Shown here: one piece after another, positions 26,893-34,398 of the stretch
How positions within the stretch are numbered: position 1 is the first letter of the stretch
Layout: each line of letters opens with the position of its first letter
NCBI GenBank assembly: GCA_025041195.1
Contig: JAKCFM010000001.1
Span: forward strand, 2,604,001-2,668,000
Length of the DNA stretch: 64,000 nucleotides
Source: Halobacteriales archaeon YIM A00013
GTDB lineage: Archaea; Halobacteriota; Halobacteria; Halobacteriales; Haloarculaceae
Reading direction: 5' to 3'
The notes under the pieces: generated by a model
Seen by the model: the letters and a program-made list of their open reading frames with translations, nothing else
What the model was told of the DNA's origin: nothing
The model's database searches: none
Position numbers and translations under genes: made by a program

Positions 26893-27899
26893 GTATTGAT
26901 CTTTCACCACTGACAGCGACGGACGCAGAGGACTGGAACAGCTACGTTGATCGAGCACCGAACGCCTCGCCGTTTCACTACTACGAGGCCCTTGAGTTAC
27001 TCGCCGCGGAAACGGACGCCACGCTCCATACGCTCGCGGGATTCAAGGGCCAGGAACCAGTTGGCATTCTCCCCCTGTTCGAACGAACCGTTGGACCGTT
27101 TCGTCTCGTCGTTTCCCCGCCTGAGCTGGAGGTGTATTCGCTCGGGCCAGTAGTGTTGAACGCGACGCAGCTCACCCAACGAAAGCGCGAACGACGCCAC
27201 CGGCGGTTCGTCGAACGCGCACTCGAATGGATCGACACGACGCTTTCGCCGGCGTACGTCGATATCCGGACGGTCACCGAGTACGACGATCTGCGTCCGT
27301 TCATCTGGAAAGGGTTTGATGTTACGCCGTCGTACACCTACCACGTTGCGATTACCCCCGATACGGATGCGCTCCTGGATAGTTTCAGTCGCGACGCTCG
27401 GAAATCGATTCGCGAATTCTCGGCTGGATCGGCTGGCGTTTCGATCGAGGCGGGCGACCGTGGGGCGATTTCCACCATCATTGAGGGCGTGGCCGATCGC
27501 CATCGCCAACAGGGCATCCCCTACGCGCTCACAGCCGATTTCGTCGAAGCGCTTGCAGATTGCCTGCCGGACGCCGCCATGACTGTTTACGGGGTTCGTG
27601 CGGATGATCAACCCGTTGGCGGAATGATCACACTAGCGCACGGGGAGACGATCTATCGGTGGCAGGGCGGTGCCAAGCCTGACGGCCCGCTCGAAAGCAA
27701 CGCCATTCTCGACTGGGAGATCATGACTGACGCGAAGGCGCGCGGCTTCGAACGGTACGATCTCGTCGGCGCGAATCTCCCGCGGCTCTGTCGATACAAG
27801 GCAAAATTCGATCCGACGCCCACGGAGTACTACGTTGCGAGGCGTCGTTCATCCGCGCTCAGTGCGGCCAGCTCGATCAAGCAGCTGCTCTCGGTGTGA
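26889..27899 (+). CDS. FemAB/GNAT-type aminoacyl or acyl transferase
   Basis: The 336-residue protein has the FemAB-like duplicated GNAT fold. The first half reads ASPFHYYEALELLAAETDAT then EPVGILPLFERTVGPFRLVV. The second half has DARKSIREFSAGSAG, VYGVRADDQPVGGMITLAHG and the conserved end ILDWEIMTDAKARGFERYDL. In bacteria such proteins add amino acids to peptidoglycan precursors; haloarchaea lack peptidoglycan, so another nucleophile acceptor such as a lipid- or sugar-linked amine is likely. It overlaps the upstream phosphatase-superfamily gene by four bases. Confidence 0.82.
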   Translation: MSIDLSPLTATDAEDWNSYVDRAPNASPFHYYEALELLAAETDATLHTLAGFKGQEPVGILPLFERTVGPFRLVVSPPELEVYSLGPVVLNATQLTQRKRERRHRRFVERALEWIDTTLSPAYVDIRTVTEYDDLRPFIWKGFDVTPSYTYHVAITPDTDALLDSFSRDARKSIREFSAGSAGVSIEAGDRGAISTIIEGVADRHRQQGIPYALTADFVEALADCLPDAAMTVYGVRADDQPVGGMITLAHGETIYRWQGGAKPDGPLESNAILDWEIMTDAKARGFERYDLVGANLPRLCRYKAKFDPTPTEYYVARRRSSALSAASSIKQLLSV

Positions 27900-27951
27900 G
27901 CACTCGCCGACGAGTCGATAGGTGCAACTGGAATGACTGCGTACCCCCGGC

Positions 27952-28944
27952 ATGGAGCACGATCTGACACGCCGTCCACGCCGTTTGCGTCGAGACGGAC
28001 TCCGGGAGCTCGTCAGCGAAACGACACTCCACGCGAGCGATTTGATCGCGCCGATCTTTGTCGACGCAACCACCGACGAGCGGGTTGCGATCCCGTCGAT
28101 GCCGGGCCACGAGCGCGTTCCTGTTTCGGCGGCCACCGCTCGCGTCGAGGAGGTCCTGTCGACTGGTATCGAGACGGTGATCCTCTTTGGAATTCCGGCG
28201 TCAAAAGACGCCGAGGGAACACGCGCGTGGGCTGAAGACGGCGTCGTACAGCGCGCAACGCGGGCGATCACCGCGGAGACGGCTGCCACCGTGATCACTG
28301 ATGTGTGTATGTGTGAGTACACTGACCACGGCCACTGTGGGATTCTCGAATCCGGTGCCCGGGAGGATGGGACGCTCACGGTCGCCAACGATCCGACGCT
28401 CGATCGGCTCAACGAGATCGCGGTGTCACACGCGAATGCCGGGGCGGATATGGTTGCGCCATCGAGCATGACCGACGGCATGGTTGGTGCGATCAGGGAC
28501 GCACTGGATGGCGCCGGCCACGCGTCCGTGCCGATCATGAGCTACGCCGCAAAGTACGAGAGCTCATTCTACGGGCCGTTTCGCGACGCGGCCGACGGCG
28601 CGCCGGCGTTCGGCGATCGTCGCCACTACCAGATGGATCCGGCAAACACCACAGAAGCACTCGAAGAGGTCCGTCTCGACGTCGAGCAGGGCGCAGACGT
28701 GCTCATGGTCAAGCCAGCGCTCCCCTATCTCGATATCATCAGCGAGATCGAAGCAGAATTCTCACAGCCGGTTGCTGCGTACAACGTGAGCGGCGAGTAC
28801 GCCATGCTCCAGGCGGCGGCCGATCGTGGCTGGCTCGATCTCGAGGCGAGTGCGCACGAGTCGTTGCTGTCGATCAAACGCGCTGGCGCCGATCTCATTC
28901 TCACCTACTTCGCAGAGCAACTCGCCCCGTCGTTGCCGACGTAA
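27952..28944 (+). CDS. hemB: Porphobilinogen synthase (delta-aminolevulinate dehydratase)
   Basis: HemB joins two 5-aminolevulinates into porphobilinogen. The 330-residue protein carries the zinc-type cysteine motif [16 protein letters not shown] at about residue 117, the active-site lysines in [17 protein letters not shown] and [11 protein letters not shown], and [13 protein letters not shown]. The Cys ligands suggest a zinc-dependent rather than purely magnesium-dependent enzyme. It is followed 52 bases later by hemL and starts the tetrapyrrole cluster of this window. Confidence 0.96.
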   Translation: MEHDLTRRPRRLRRDGLRELVSETTLHASDLIAPIFVDATTDERVAIPSMPGHERVPVSAATARVEEVLSTGIETVILFGIPASKDAEGTRAWAEDGVVQRATRAITAETAATVITDVCMCEYTDHGHCGILESGAREDGTLTVANDPTLDRLNEIAVSHANAGADMVAPSSMTDGMVGAIRDALDGAGHASVPIMSYAAKYESSFYGPFRDAADGAPAFGDRRHYQMDPANTTEALEEVRLDVEQGADVLMVKPALPYLDIISEIEAEFSQPVAAYNVSGEYAMLQAAADRGWLDLEASAHESLLSIKRAGADLILTYFAEQLAPSLPT

Positions 28945-28965
28945 TCTACGATCCCGTCCAGAAAC

Positions 28966-28974
28966 ACCTTTAGG
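28966..28974 (+). promoter_or_regulatory. Putative TATA box of hemL
   Basis: ACCTTTAGG places a CTTTAG core 24-29 bases before the hemL ATG at 28997, suggesting that hemL also has its own leaderless promoter in the gap after hemB. Confidence 0.35.
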
Positions 28975-28996
28975 GAGTTCGAGCGAACGCCCGCCT

Positions 28997-30337
28997 ATGA
29001 ACCACGAGCAGTCGCGGACGCTGTACGATCGTGCGCTTTCGGTGTTTCCCGGCGGGGTCAACTCGTCGGTCAGGGCCGTTCGACCGCATCCGTTTTTCGT
29101 CGAACGCGGTGACGGCGCACACGTCATCGACGCCGACGGTAATCGCTACATCGATTATGTGATGGGCTATGGCCCGCTTTTGCTCGGTCACACCCTCCCC
29201 GAGTCGGTGGGAGCCGCGATTCAGTCGGCCGCGAGCGACGGTCCGATGTACGGCGCTCCGACGGAGGTGGGCGTCGAACTCGGGGAGTTCATCACGCGCA
29301 ACGTCTCTAGCGTGGAGATGCTCAGATTCGTCAACAGCGGCACTGAGGCCACAACCTCGGCCATTCGGTTGGCACGCGGCTACACGGATCGCGACACGAT
29401 CGTGATGATCGATGGTGGCTATCACGGAGCCCAGCCTTCGACGCTCGTCGAGGGCTCGACGGCTGGGTCAGTGCCTTCCTCGCCGGGCATTCCGGACGCC
29501 TTTGCCGAGCACACGATTCCGGTTCCGTTCAACGACGAGGAAGCCATTCGGACCGTTCTCTCAGAGCGTGGCGACGATATCGCCGCCGTCATTGCCGAGC
29601 CAATTCTTGGCAACGCCGGCATTGTTGAGCCGGTTGATGAGTATCATCAGGCGCTCCGTGAGCTCTGTGATGACGCCGGCGCGTTGCTCATTCTCGATGA
29701 GGTGATCACCGGCTTTCGCGTTGGTGGCCTCCAGTGTGCCCAGGGCAAATTCGGTGTCGAGCCTGATCTCACCACGTTTGGGAAGGTGATCGGCGGTGGA
29801 TTCCCGGTCGGCGCGATCGGCGGTCGCGCGGAGATCCTGCAGGAGTTCACGCCAGCGGGTGAGGTGTTCCAGTCCGGGACGTTCTCAGGCCATCCAGTGA
29901 CGATGGCGGCCGGGCTGGCCACCCTCGAATACGCTGCCGAAAACGACGTGTACAGCCACATCAACGCGCTCGGCGAGCAGCTCCGGAGCGGCATTCGGGA
30001 CATACTAGCCGACCGCGCCCCCGAATACACGGTGGTCGGCACCGACAGCATGTTCAAAACGATCTTTACGCGCGCCAACACGGCCGCTCAGAGCGGCGAG
30101 TGCGATGATGGCTGCGTGCAGGACAAGGCGTGTCCGCGGTATGGCGGCTGTCCGAAAACCGCGGCCGACGTTGCTAACGCCGAAACTGATCGGTGGGAAC
30201 GGCTGTTCTGGCCGGCGATGAAAGAAGAGGGCGTCTTTTTCACCGTCAATCAGTTCGAGAGCCAGTTCATCAGCAACGCCCACACGGCGGCCGATATTGA
30301 GGACACGCTTGAGGCTTACAAGGCGTTTTTCGGCTGA
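28997..30337 (+). CDS. hemL: Glutamate-1-semialdehyde 2,1-aminomutase
   Basis: HemL makes 5-aminolevulinate from glutamate-1-semialdehyde, the C5 route to haem. The 446-residue PLP enzyme shows [13 protein letters not shown] at the start, [39 protein letters not shown] and the catalytic-lysine segment [19 protein letters not shown]. The ATG at 28997 was chosen; a longer in-frame extension runs into hemB. An unusual Cys-rich stretch near residue 370 ([20 protein letters not shown]) is typical of haloarchaeal HemL as far as I recall. hemA is not in the window. Confidence 0.95.
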   Translation: MNHEQSRTLYDRALSVFPGGVNSSVRAVRPHPFFVERGDGAHVIDADGNRYIDYVMGYGPLLLGHTLPESVGAAIQSAASDGPMYGAPTEVGVELGEFITRNVSSVEMLRFVNSGTEATTSAIRLARGYTDRDTIVMIDGGYHGAQPSTLVEGSTAGSVPSSPGIPDAFAEHTIPVPFNDEEAIRTVLSERGDDIAAVIAEPILGNAGIVEPVDEYHQALRELCDDAGALLILDEVITGFRVGGLQCAQGKFGVEPDLTTFGKVIGGGFPVGAIGGRAEILQEFTPAGEVFQSGTFSGHPVTMAAGLATLEYAAENDVYSHINALGEQLRSGIRDILADRAPEYTVVGTDSMFKTIFTRANTAAQSGECDDGCVQDKACPRYGGCPKTAADVANAETDRWERLFWPAMKEEGVFFTVNQFESQFISNAHTAADIEDTLEAYKAFFG

Positions 30338-30451
30338 GCGTTGGGAATCTCGATTTGGGTTCGCTTGCTATGTGGATCTTTTGAGGGGGTGTGGTCCAGA
30401 TGATCTGTGATTTCGGTGTCTTGCCCTCCGTGGGCTGTTCATCGCGTCGCA

Positions 30452-30625
30452 ATGGATGAGAACGACGTTCGTGAACTGAAGTGGCTGATCGTGGGTGCAG
30501 CGTTGCTCTCGACCGGGGCAACCTTCTACACCTCAGCTGGCGGGGCTCCCTTCCTGGGAGTGATTGGATTTGTTGGCTTCATCGCGGGACTGCTGTTGCT
30601 TGTGGCCGGACTGTTCAATATGTGA
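30452..30625 (+). CDS. Small two-helix membrane protein
   Basis: This is a 57-residue ORF starting MDENDVRELKWLIVGAALL, with two hydrophobic segments (LIVGAALLSTGATFYTSA and VIGFVGFIAGLLLLVAGL). Acidic N-terminus, Gly-rich helices and length match many haloarchaeal DUF-type small membrane proteins. It follows hemL by 114 bases on the same strand, just before the accessory region. Function is unknown. Confidence 0.65.
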   Translation: MDENDVRELKWLIVGAALLSTGATFYTSAGGAPFLGVIGFVGFIAGLLLLVAGLFNM

Positions 30626-30684
30626 GGTCGATCTCTCCGTTGGTGGGCGTGGTGTTGGAACAGTTCGCCGGTGAAGTGTGTGAA

Positions 30685-30867
30685 TCAGTCCTCCTCGCGG
30701 AGATTCGTGACATCCATCATCTCTGTGAGGAGGCGAGTTTCGAAGTCGCTAGCAGCGACGATGCGTTCATCTCCAGTCGACCGAGCGGTTGTGGTCGTTC
30801 TGTACCAGTCCCGACGATCCCCGAGGGGCAACAGATAGGTGATGACTGCACTGTTGAGAACGGTCAC
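30685..30867 (-). pseudogene. Internally deleted VapC-type toxin remnant
   Basis: A GTG start at 30867 overlaps the VapB stop (GTGA), the usual coupled layout of a vapBC pair. The first 15 residues (VTVLNSAVITYLLP) resemble the N-terminus of a PIN-domain toxin, but with Asn where the first catalytic Asp is expected. After about 25 residues the sequence jumps to a C-terminal-like segment (SDFETRLLTEMMDVTNLRE). Total length is 60 residues against about 130 for a full VapC. This points to an in-frame internal deletion and a dead toxin. The PIN identification rests on short segments. Confidence 0.5.
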
Positions 30868-31052
30868 CGTTCGAAGCTCTCCCGAGAGCGTTTCACGGCT
30901 GTCCGTGCGTAGCCGGCCTCGTTTGCACTCCACGCACCGATGGTGATAGGCCGCTCACTCCGGGCGAGGAGATCATCAAACGTTTCGTCCTCTCGTTTGC
31001 GGGTTGTCAGCATCCGTTTGGTTTCATCGGAAACCCGGATTGACGGACTCAT
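30864..31052 (-). CDS. VapB-type antitoxin, copy 1
   Basis: The 62-residue protein starts MSPSIRVSDETKRMLTTRK, a ribbon-helix-helix-like DNA-binding start, and continues EDETFDDLLARSERPITIGA, the form of the haloarchaeal DUF7557/VapB antitoxins. Its TGA overlaps the GTG of the VapC remnant. A second related gene lies at 33301-33477 in the same orientation, about 85 percent similar by eye over 200 bases. The upstream bases GTATACACATG may include a self-regulatory operator. Confidence 0.7.
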   Translation of the reverse strand: MSPSIRVSDETKRMLTTRKREDETFDDLLARSERPITIGAWSANEAGYARTAVKRSRESFER

Positions 31053-31165
31053 GTGTATACTTACTAGATACAATCTCAAGCAACGTTGTGGATTGGGTAT
31101 GGGTGTCGAGTTTGCGTACATTCACGCAACCCACCACTAACCACATTGATCAGTGATAATCTACT

Positions 31166-31181
31166 GCCCACTTCGTTGGGC
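31166..31181 (-). terminator. Hairpin downstream of the Tat-exported orphan gene
   Basis: GCCCACTTCGTTGGGC forms a stem of GCCCA/TGGGC with a six-base loop. It lies four bases beyond the stop of the minus-strand gene ending at 31185, so it may act as a transcript end or mark an element boundary. Confidence 0.35.
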
Positions 31182-31184
31182 TTC

Positions 31185-31811
31185 TCATCGCTCCCGTTGA
31201 ATTGTTAGAACGTCATAATTCGGGTTTATGATTTTGACAGTTTTGAAGTCCCGATTAGAAAAATACACGTCTGATCCCAGGGGGTTGACGTGTCCACCCA
31301 CACCATGGTCATCATTAAACATATAATCATTATCTTCAACACTAAATGGCTGGGGGGTTATTCTACTAGCAGTTTCGACCTCGTAACTATATTCATTATC
31401 TCCCCAAGCTTCAACTTTAAATGCATTATCACCATTAAATTTATTAGTTCGAAGGCGGAACAATGAATTCTTATTATCAAAGGATGCGACGACGCGGGAG
31501 ATGTTTGCATCAGGGTGGATATAGTAAGAATCGTAGCGTCCAGGATTGATACCTGCCGTGATGTATGTGGTTTGGTCGTTTATTATGTCACCGTCATCGG
31601 CCCCAGCCCCTTTTTTCAATATCGTATGGGGTACAGTTTTGAAGGCTCCTATTTCATACGACCAGGATTCGCCATGCGCTTCTACTGATATCAAGTCATA
31701 TCCATCACCTGCTGTCACCGTTCCGGTTGCGGCCGCCCCACCGGCGATCCCGATGATACCGGCGGCCGTTGATCGCAAGAATTGTCGTCGCCCAAGCGAG
31801 TTTCCTTTCAT
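31185..31811 (-). CDS. Tat-exported protein of unknown function
   Basis: The 208-residue protein starts MKGNSLGRRQFLRSTAAGII, with a twin-arginine signal (GRRQFLRS) and a hydrophobic stretch ending near TVTAGDGYD. The mature part is beta-rich with many Asn, Asp and aromatic residues (DGDIINDQTTYITAGINPGR, ASFDNKNSLFRLRTNKF). No lipobox is seen, so a soluble secreted protein is likely. Its composition is more AT-rich than the hem genes around the island. An ATG three codons earlier is possible. No family was recognised. Confidence 0.7.
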   Translation of the reverse strand: MKGNSLGRRQFLRSTAAGIIGIAGGAAATGTVTAGDGYDLISVEAHGESWSYEIGAFKTVPHTILKKGAGADDGDIINDQTTYITAGINPGRYDSYYIHPDANISRVVASFDNKNSLFRLRTNKFNGDNAFKVEAWGDNEYSYEVETASRITPQPFSVEDNDYMFNDDHGVGGHVNPLGSDVYFSNRDFKTVKIINPNYDVLTIQRER

Positions 31812-31820
31812 GATTTGCAT

Positions 31821-32139
31821 TAATGTATATTTTATTTGTTTAAATCCTTTTTGTCTATTAACGAATAGAAATATTCTCTGAAAATATAGATAGTCAGAAT
31901 GTGACGGTTATCATCGAATTTGAATCGATGCTGTTCGACTCAGTCGGGCTGCGAGATACGGCTTGATCGCATCGTAGGCGCTACTAGTGATACAATCACT
32001 GTTCGAAACCAATTCCTTCTAACAACCCATATCGCGAGAACATTCACTGCCGAGGCGAGCTACGAGATGTGTGAACTGAGTTCCACTCATCTAAGAGAAC
32101 ATCAGTAGTTCGATGTGCCCAGTCGCGTTATGAGCAGAT
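31821..32139. other. 319-base spacer without a recognised gene
   Basis: The sequence is AT-rich at its left (31821-31915) and normal to the right. Only short open frames are present; a 22-codon minus-strand stretch reading YDAIKPYLAARL looks protein-like but has no start and is too short to name. This is probably the shared upstream region of the divergent Tat protein and Doc/Fic-like genes. Confidence 0.5.
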
Positions 32140-33021
32140 ATGACCGATACCCCGCCAGTGCTGCCGCTCCACAACCCCGCCGATAATCGTTTTTCTCTCA
32201 GGTTCATTAGCGATACCAAGCAGGACCTGTCTAAGAAGAAGTCACAATTATCAAATAAGTCCACCGTAGAGACGATTCACGTCGAAGAATCGCTCGACAA
32301 AGGAATAATCTATCTCCTGTACACCAGGCCGCTCTTCGAAACTGCGTTTCCCACGTTTGAGACGCACGATGACGTCATTGAGTGGTTTACTGCGAACTTT
32401 TCTGGAAGAGACAGGCAGGTTCTTTTCGCTATCATCGATATTTTCGACGGAATTCTCACGGAGAAAGAGAATCTAGGAGCAGACATTTCTATGTACAAGA
32501 AGATGGATTTGGAGAAGATACCAGATATTCTGAATCGGGTTGAGTGGCGACAGTTGGTTCCCGATGTGGGGGCAGAGTTACTCTCGTATTTTATTCTCGC
32601 TCATCCGATGCCAAACACGAATCACCGAACTGGAATCGGACTCCTTGACCGATATCTCACTTCGTACGATGGAGGGTTTGCGATGCCAGCTACCGGTGAG
32701 GCGGATCAGTGGTACAAGTGGGCTCGCGAGTTCATTTACCACTCAAAACGAATCCTCACCCTTCGAAATCAGCTTCCATTGCTACGGTGGGCTCACCAGT
32801 ACGGGTATGAGTGCGCTGAGCGCAAAGAAGGAATCCAGATTACTCTCGAGGAGATCGACCTCGATCGAGCGGATTACCGGAGCTACTACGCCAATCGCCA
32901 TCTCGACCGAACCCGTAAATTCGTTGAAACAGCGCTTGAAGAGGCTGACGCCACCCACTTACGGCAAGAAACGGACGATGGAAAACGAGCGTTCGGTGAT
33001 CGGTTACGAAAAAATGCGTAG
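32140..33021 (+). CDS. Doc/Fic-like protein
   Basis: The 293-residue protein carries HPMPNTNHRTGIGLLDRYL at residues 155-173, which aligns with the Doc/Fic core HxFx(D/N)xNKRTxL. His, Asn and Arg are kept, while the usual Phe is Met and the Asp/Glu is Asn. The preceding helix (VPDVGAELLSYFILA) fits the fold. Such enzymes add AMP or phosphate to target proteins, and Doc works as a toxin with a Phd antitoxin. No Phd-like partner was recognised; VapB-like genes lie on either side and a 36-codon ORF converges on its end. The family assignment rests on one motif. Confidence 0.5.
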   Translation: MTDTPPVLPLHNPADNRFSLRFISDTKQDLSKKKSQLSNKSTVETIHVEESLDKGIIYLLYTRPLFETAFPTFETHDDVIEWFTANFSGRDRQVLFAIIDIFDGILTEKENLGADISMYKKMDLEKIPDILNRVEWRQLVPDVGAELLSYFILAHPMPNTNHRTGIGLLDRYLTSYDGGFAMPATGEADQWYKWAREFIYHSKRILTLRNQLPLLRWAHQYGYECAERKEGIQITLEEIDLDRADYRSYYANRHLDRTRKFVETALEEADATHLRQETDDGKRAFGDRLRKNA

Positions 33022-33132
33022 CTAATCGGGGAGATGTGCGAGTTTGCGCCCAATGTCGTGCGAGTCCTTGCTGAGCTGGGAGCGGTCGCCCATCTGCTCT
33101 TCAAGGACTTGCTTGAATTCGTCAAACTCCAT
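33022..33132 (-). CDS. 36-residue acidic ORF convergent with the Doc/Fic-like gene
   Basis: The frame reads MEFDEFKQVLEEQMGDRSQL then SKDSHDIGRKLAHLPD and stops one base after the end of the convergent gene. It is acidic, helical-looking and open from a clear ATG, with wobble positions that look coding. It is too short to judge by length alone. It might encode a small regulator, or be the relic of a longer gene; it is not proven to be expressed. Confidence 0.35.
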   Translation of the reverse strand: MEFDEFKQVLEEQMGDRSQLSKDSHDIGRKLAHLPD

Positions 33133-33300
33133 TGTTACTCGTTAGTCAACGTTGACGCCATATGAATGTAGTTATCGGAGCAATTCATCTTAAAGGACAA
33201 TGGAAGGCTTCAGGTCGAAGAATAGCACATTATTTGCATTTGTCTAGTACAATCGATTAGGCAACGAAAACCTCCAATGGAAAGATTCGAAGCTCTCCCG

Positions 33301-33477
33301 TTAGCGCTTCACGACTGCCCGTGCGTAATCGGCTTCGTTCGCACTCCACGCACCGATGGCGATGGGCCGCTCGCTCTGTGCGAGACGCGAAAGGAGTTCA
33401 TCAAACGTTTCGTCCTCCAGTTTGCGGGTTGCCAGCATCCGTTTCGTTCCACCTGAGATCCAGATTGACGGACTCAT
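33301..33477 (-). pseudogene. VapB-type antitoxin, copy 2, shortened
   Basis: The 58-codon frame starts MSPSIWISGGTKRMLATRKL and matches copy 1 (30864-31052) along its length, including ERPIAIGAWSANEADYARAV. A TAA after VVKR ends it four codons before the position where copy 1 stops, and similarity ceases at about 33287 with no VapC following. The conserved RVSDETK start is changed to WISGGTK. It could still make a DNA-binding antitoxin without its toxin, or be an inactive relic. Confidence 0.55.
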
Positions 33478-33533
33478 GTGTATACCTACTTGATACCATC
33501 TCAAGCAGCTTTTGCGGACAGGGTACTGGTATC

Positions 33534-33547
33534 ATGTGTATACACAT
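33534..33547. repeat. 14-base perfect palindrome related to the VapB upstream sites
   Basis: ATGTGTATACACAT is a perfect inverted repeat. Its half ATGTGTATAC also spans both VapB start codons, at 31051-31060 and 33476-33485. It may be an operator for the antitoxins or a relic of a third copy. Confidence 0.4.
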
Positions 33548-33767
33548 TCACGAAATCAAAAACTTGACTCGCTGGCAAAGTTGACGTCAGGACCGATATG
33601 TAATCCCATTCGGCCGGTCTGCACCAGGATAGTCAGACGCAGCACCGTTTTGCAACGGTCAGAAACTTGTTTGTGTGGATATTCGGGATGTGTTGGAATA
33701 CCTTGCCATATCTGGGGCAAGTATATGAAGAACGATGTCTTCCAAACTATATAGGAAATATAACATT

Positions 33768-34270
33768 ATGAGTTGGGAAAATGACCTTGAGGCCGCCTGG
33801 GCTGAGATTGACGAAACGAATACCGATGCGTTCGTGGAACCCGCAGCGCAGTCACCGACTCTTCGGTGCCACCGGAGATCCGTGACTTCGAAATTGCCTG
33901 CGCGCACGACTCCACCGGGCGCTCAGATCTGGCCGTGGACGGGTATCGTCAAGCCCTCTCGGCAGGACTGTCGGAATATAGGGGGCGTCGCGCCAAAATT
34001 CAGCTAGCGAGCTCGCTGCGTAATCTTGGGCAGTCCGACGAGAGTGTGCAGATCCTTACCGAGGAGTCGACGTCCGTTGGTGACGGTCTTGATGATGCCG
34101 TCACGGTGTTCTTGGCCCTCGCGCTGGCTGACGTTGGTCGCGACCGCGAAGCGGTAGCACAGCTGGTCCACTCGCTTGCCGACCATCTGCCGCGGTACAC
34201 AGCGTCCGCACATCGCTACGCAGACGTACTGGTCACTCCCGAAGATGAACAGCACGAGCAACAGCAATGA
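33768..34270 (+). pseudogene. Frameshifted tetratricopeptide-repeat protein
   Basis: The 5' part reads MSWENDLEAAWAEIDETNTD then AFVE, and the frame then fails near 33840. The next frame continues RSAVTDSSVPPEIRDFEIAC and then DSTGRSDLAVDGYRQALSAG, RRAKIQLASSLRNLGQSDES and AVTVFLALALADVGRDREAV, typical of TPR_5-type helical pairs. Joining the two frames gives a normal TPR protein of about 165 residues. A small deletion around GTGGAACCCGCAGCG explains the break. An internal ATG at 33866 could still give a shortened product. Confidence 0.65.
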
Positions 34271-34398
34271 ATCGACATACCACCACCCCAACTGATTGCC
34301 ATCGGTCCGCAATCACCTTCGAATCGGAACGCTCGTAGCCCCCACGAGACAGCACGATAGAACCCCTTTTCAGGCACGGTGTCGGAGTGGCTGTATAC

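Noticed and set aside
31161-31200. Possible IS200/IS605 right-end hairpin
   Set aside because: The hairpin is short, no tnpA or tnpB gene or matching left end lies near, and its position at a gene end fits a terminator better.
31890-32010. Minus-strand peptide-like stretch YDAIKPYLAARL
   Set aside because: It has no start codon, stops follow and precede it closely, and it is too short to assign.
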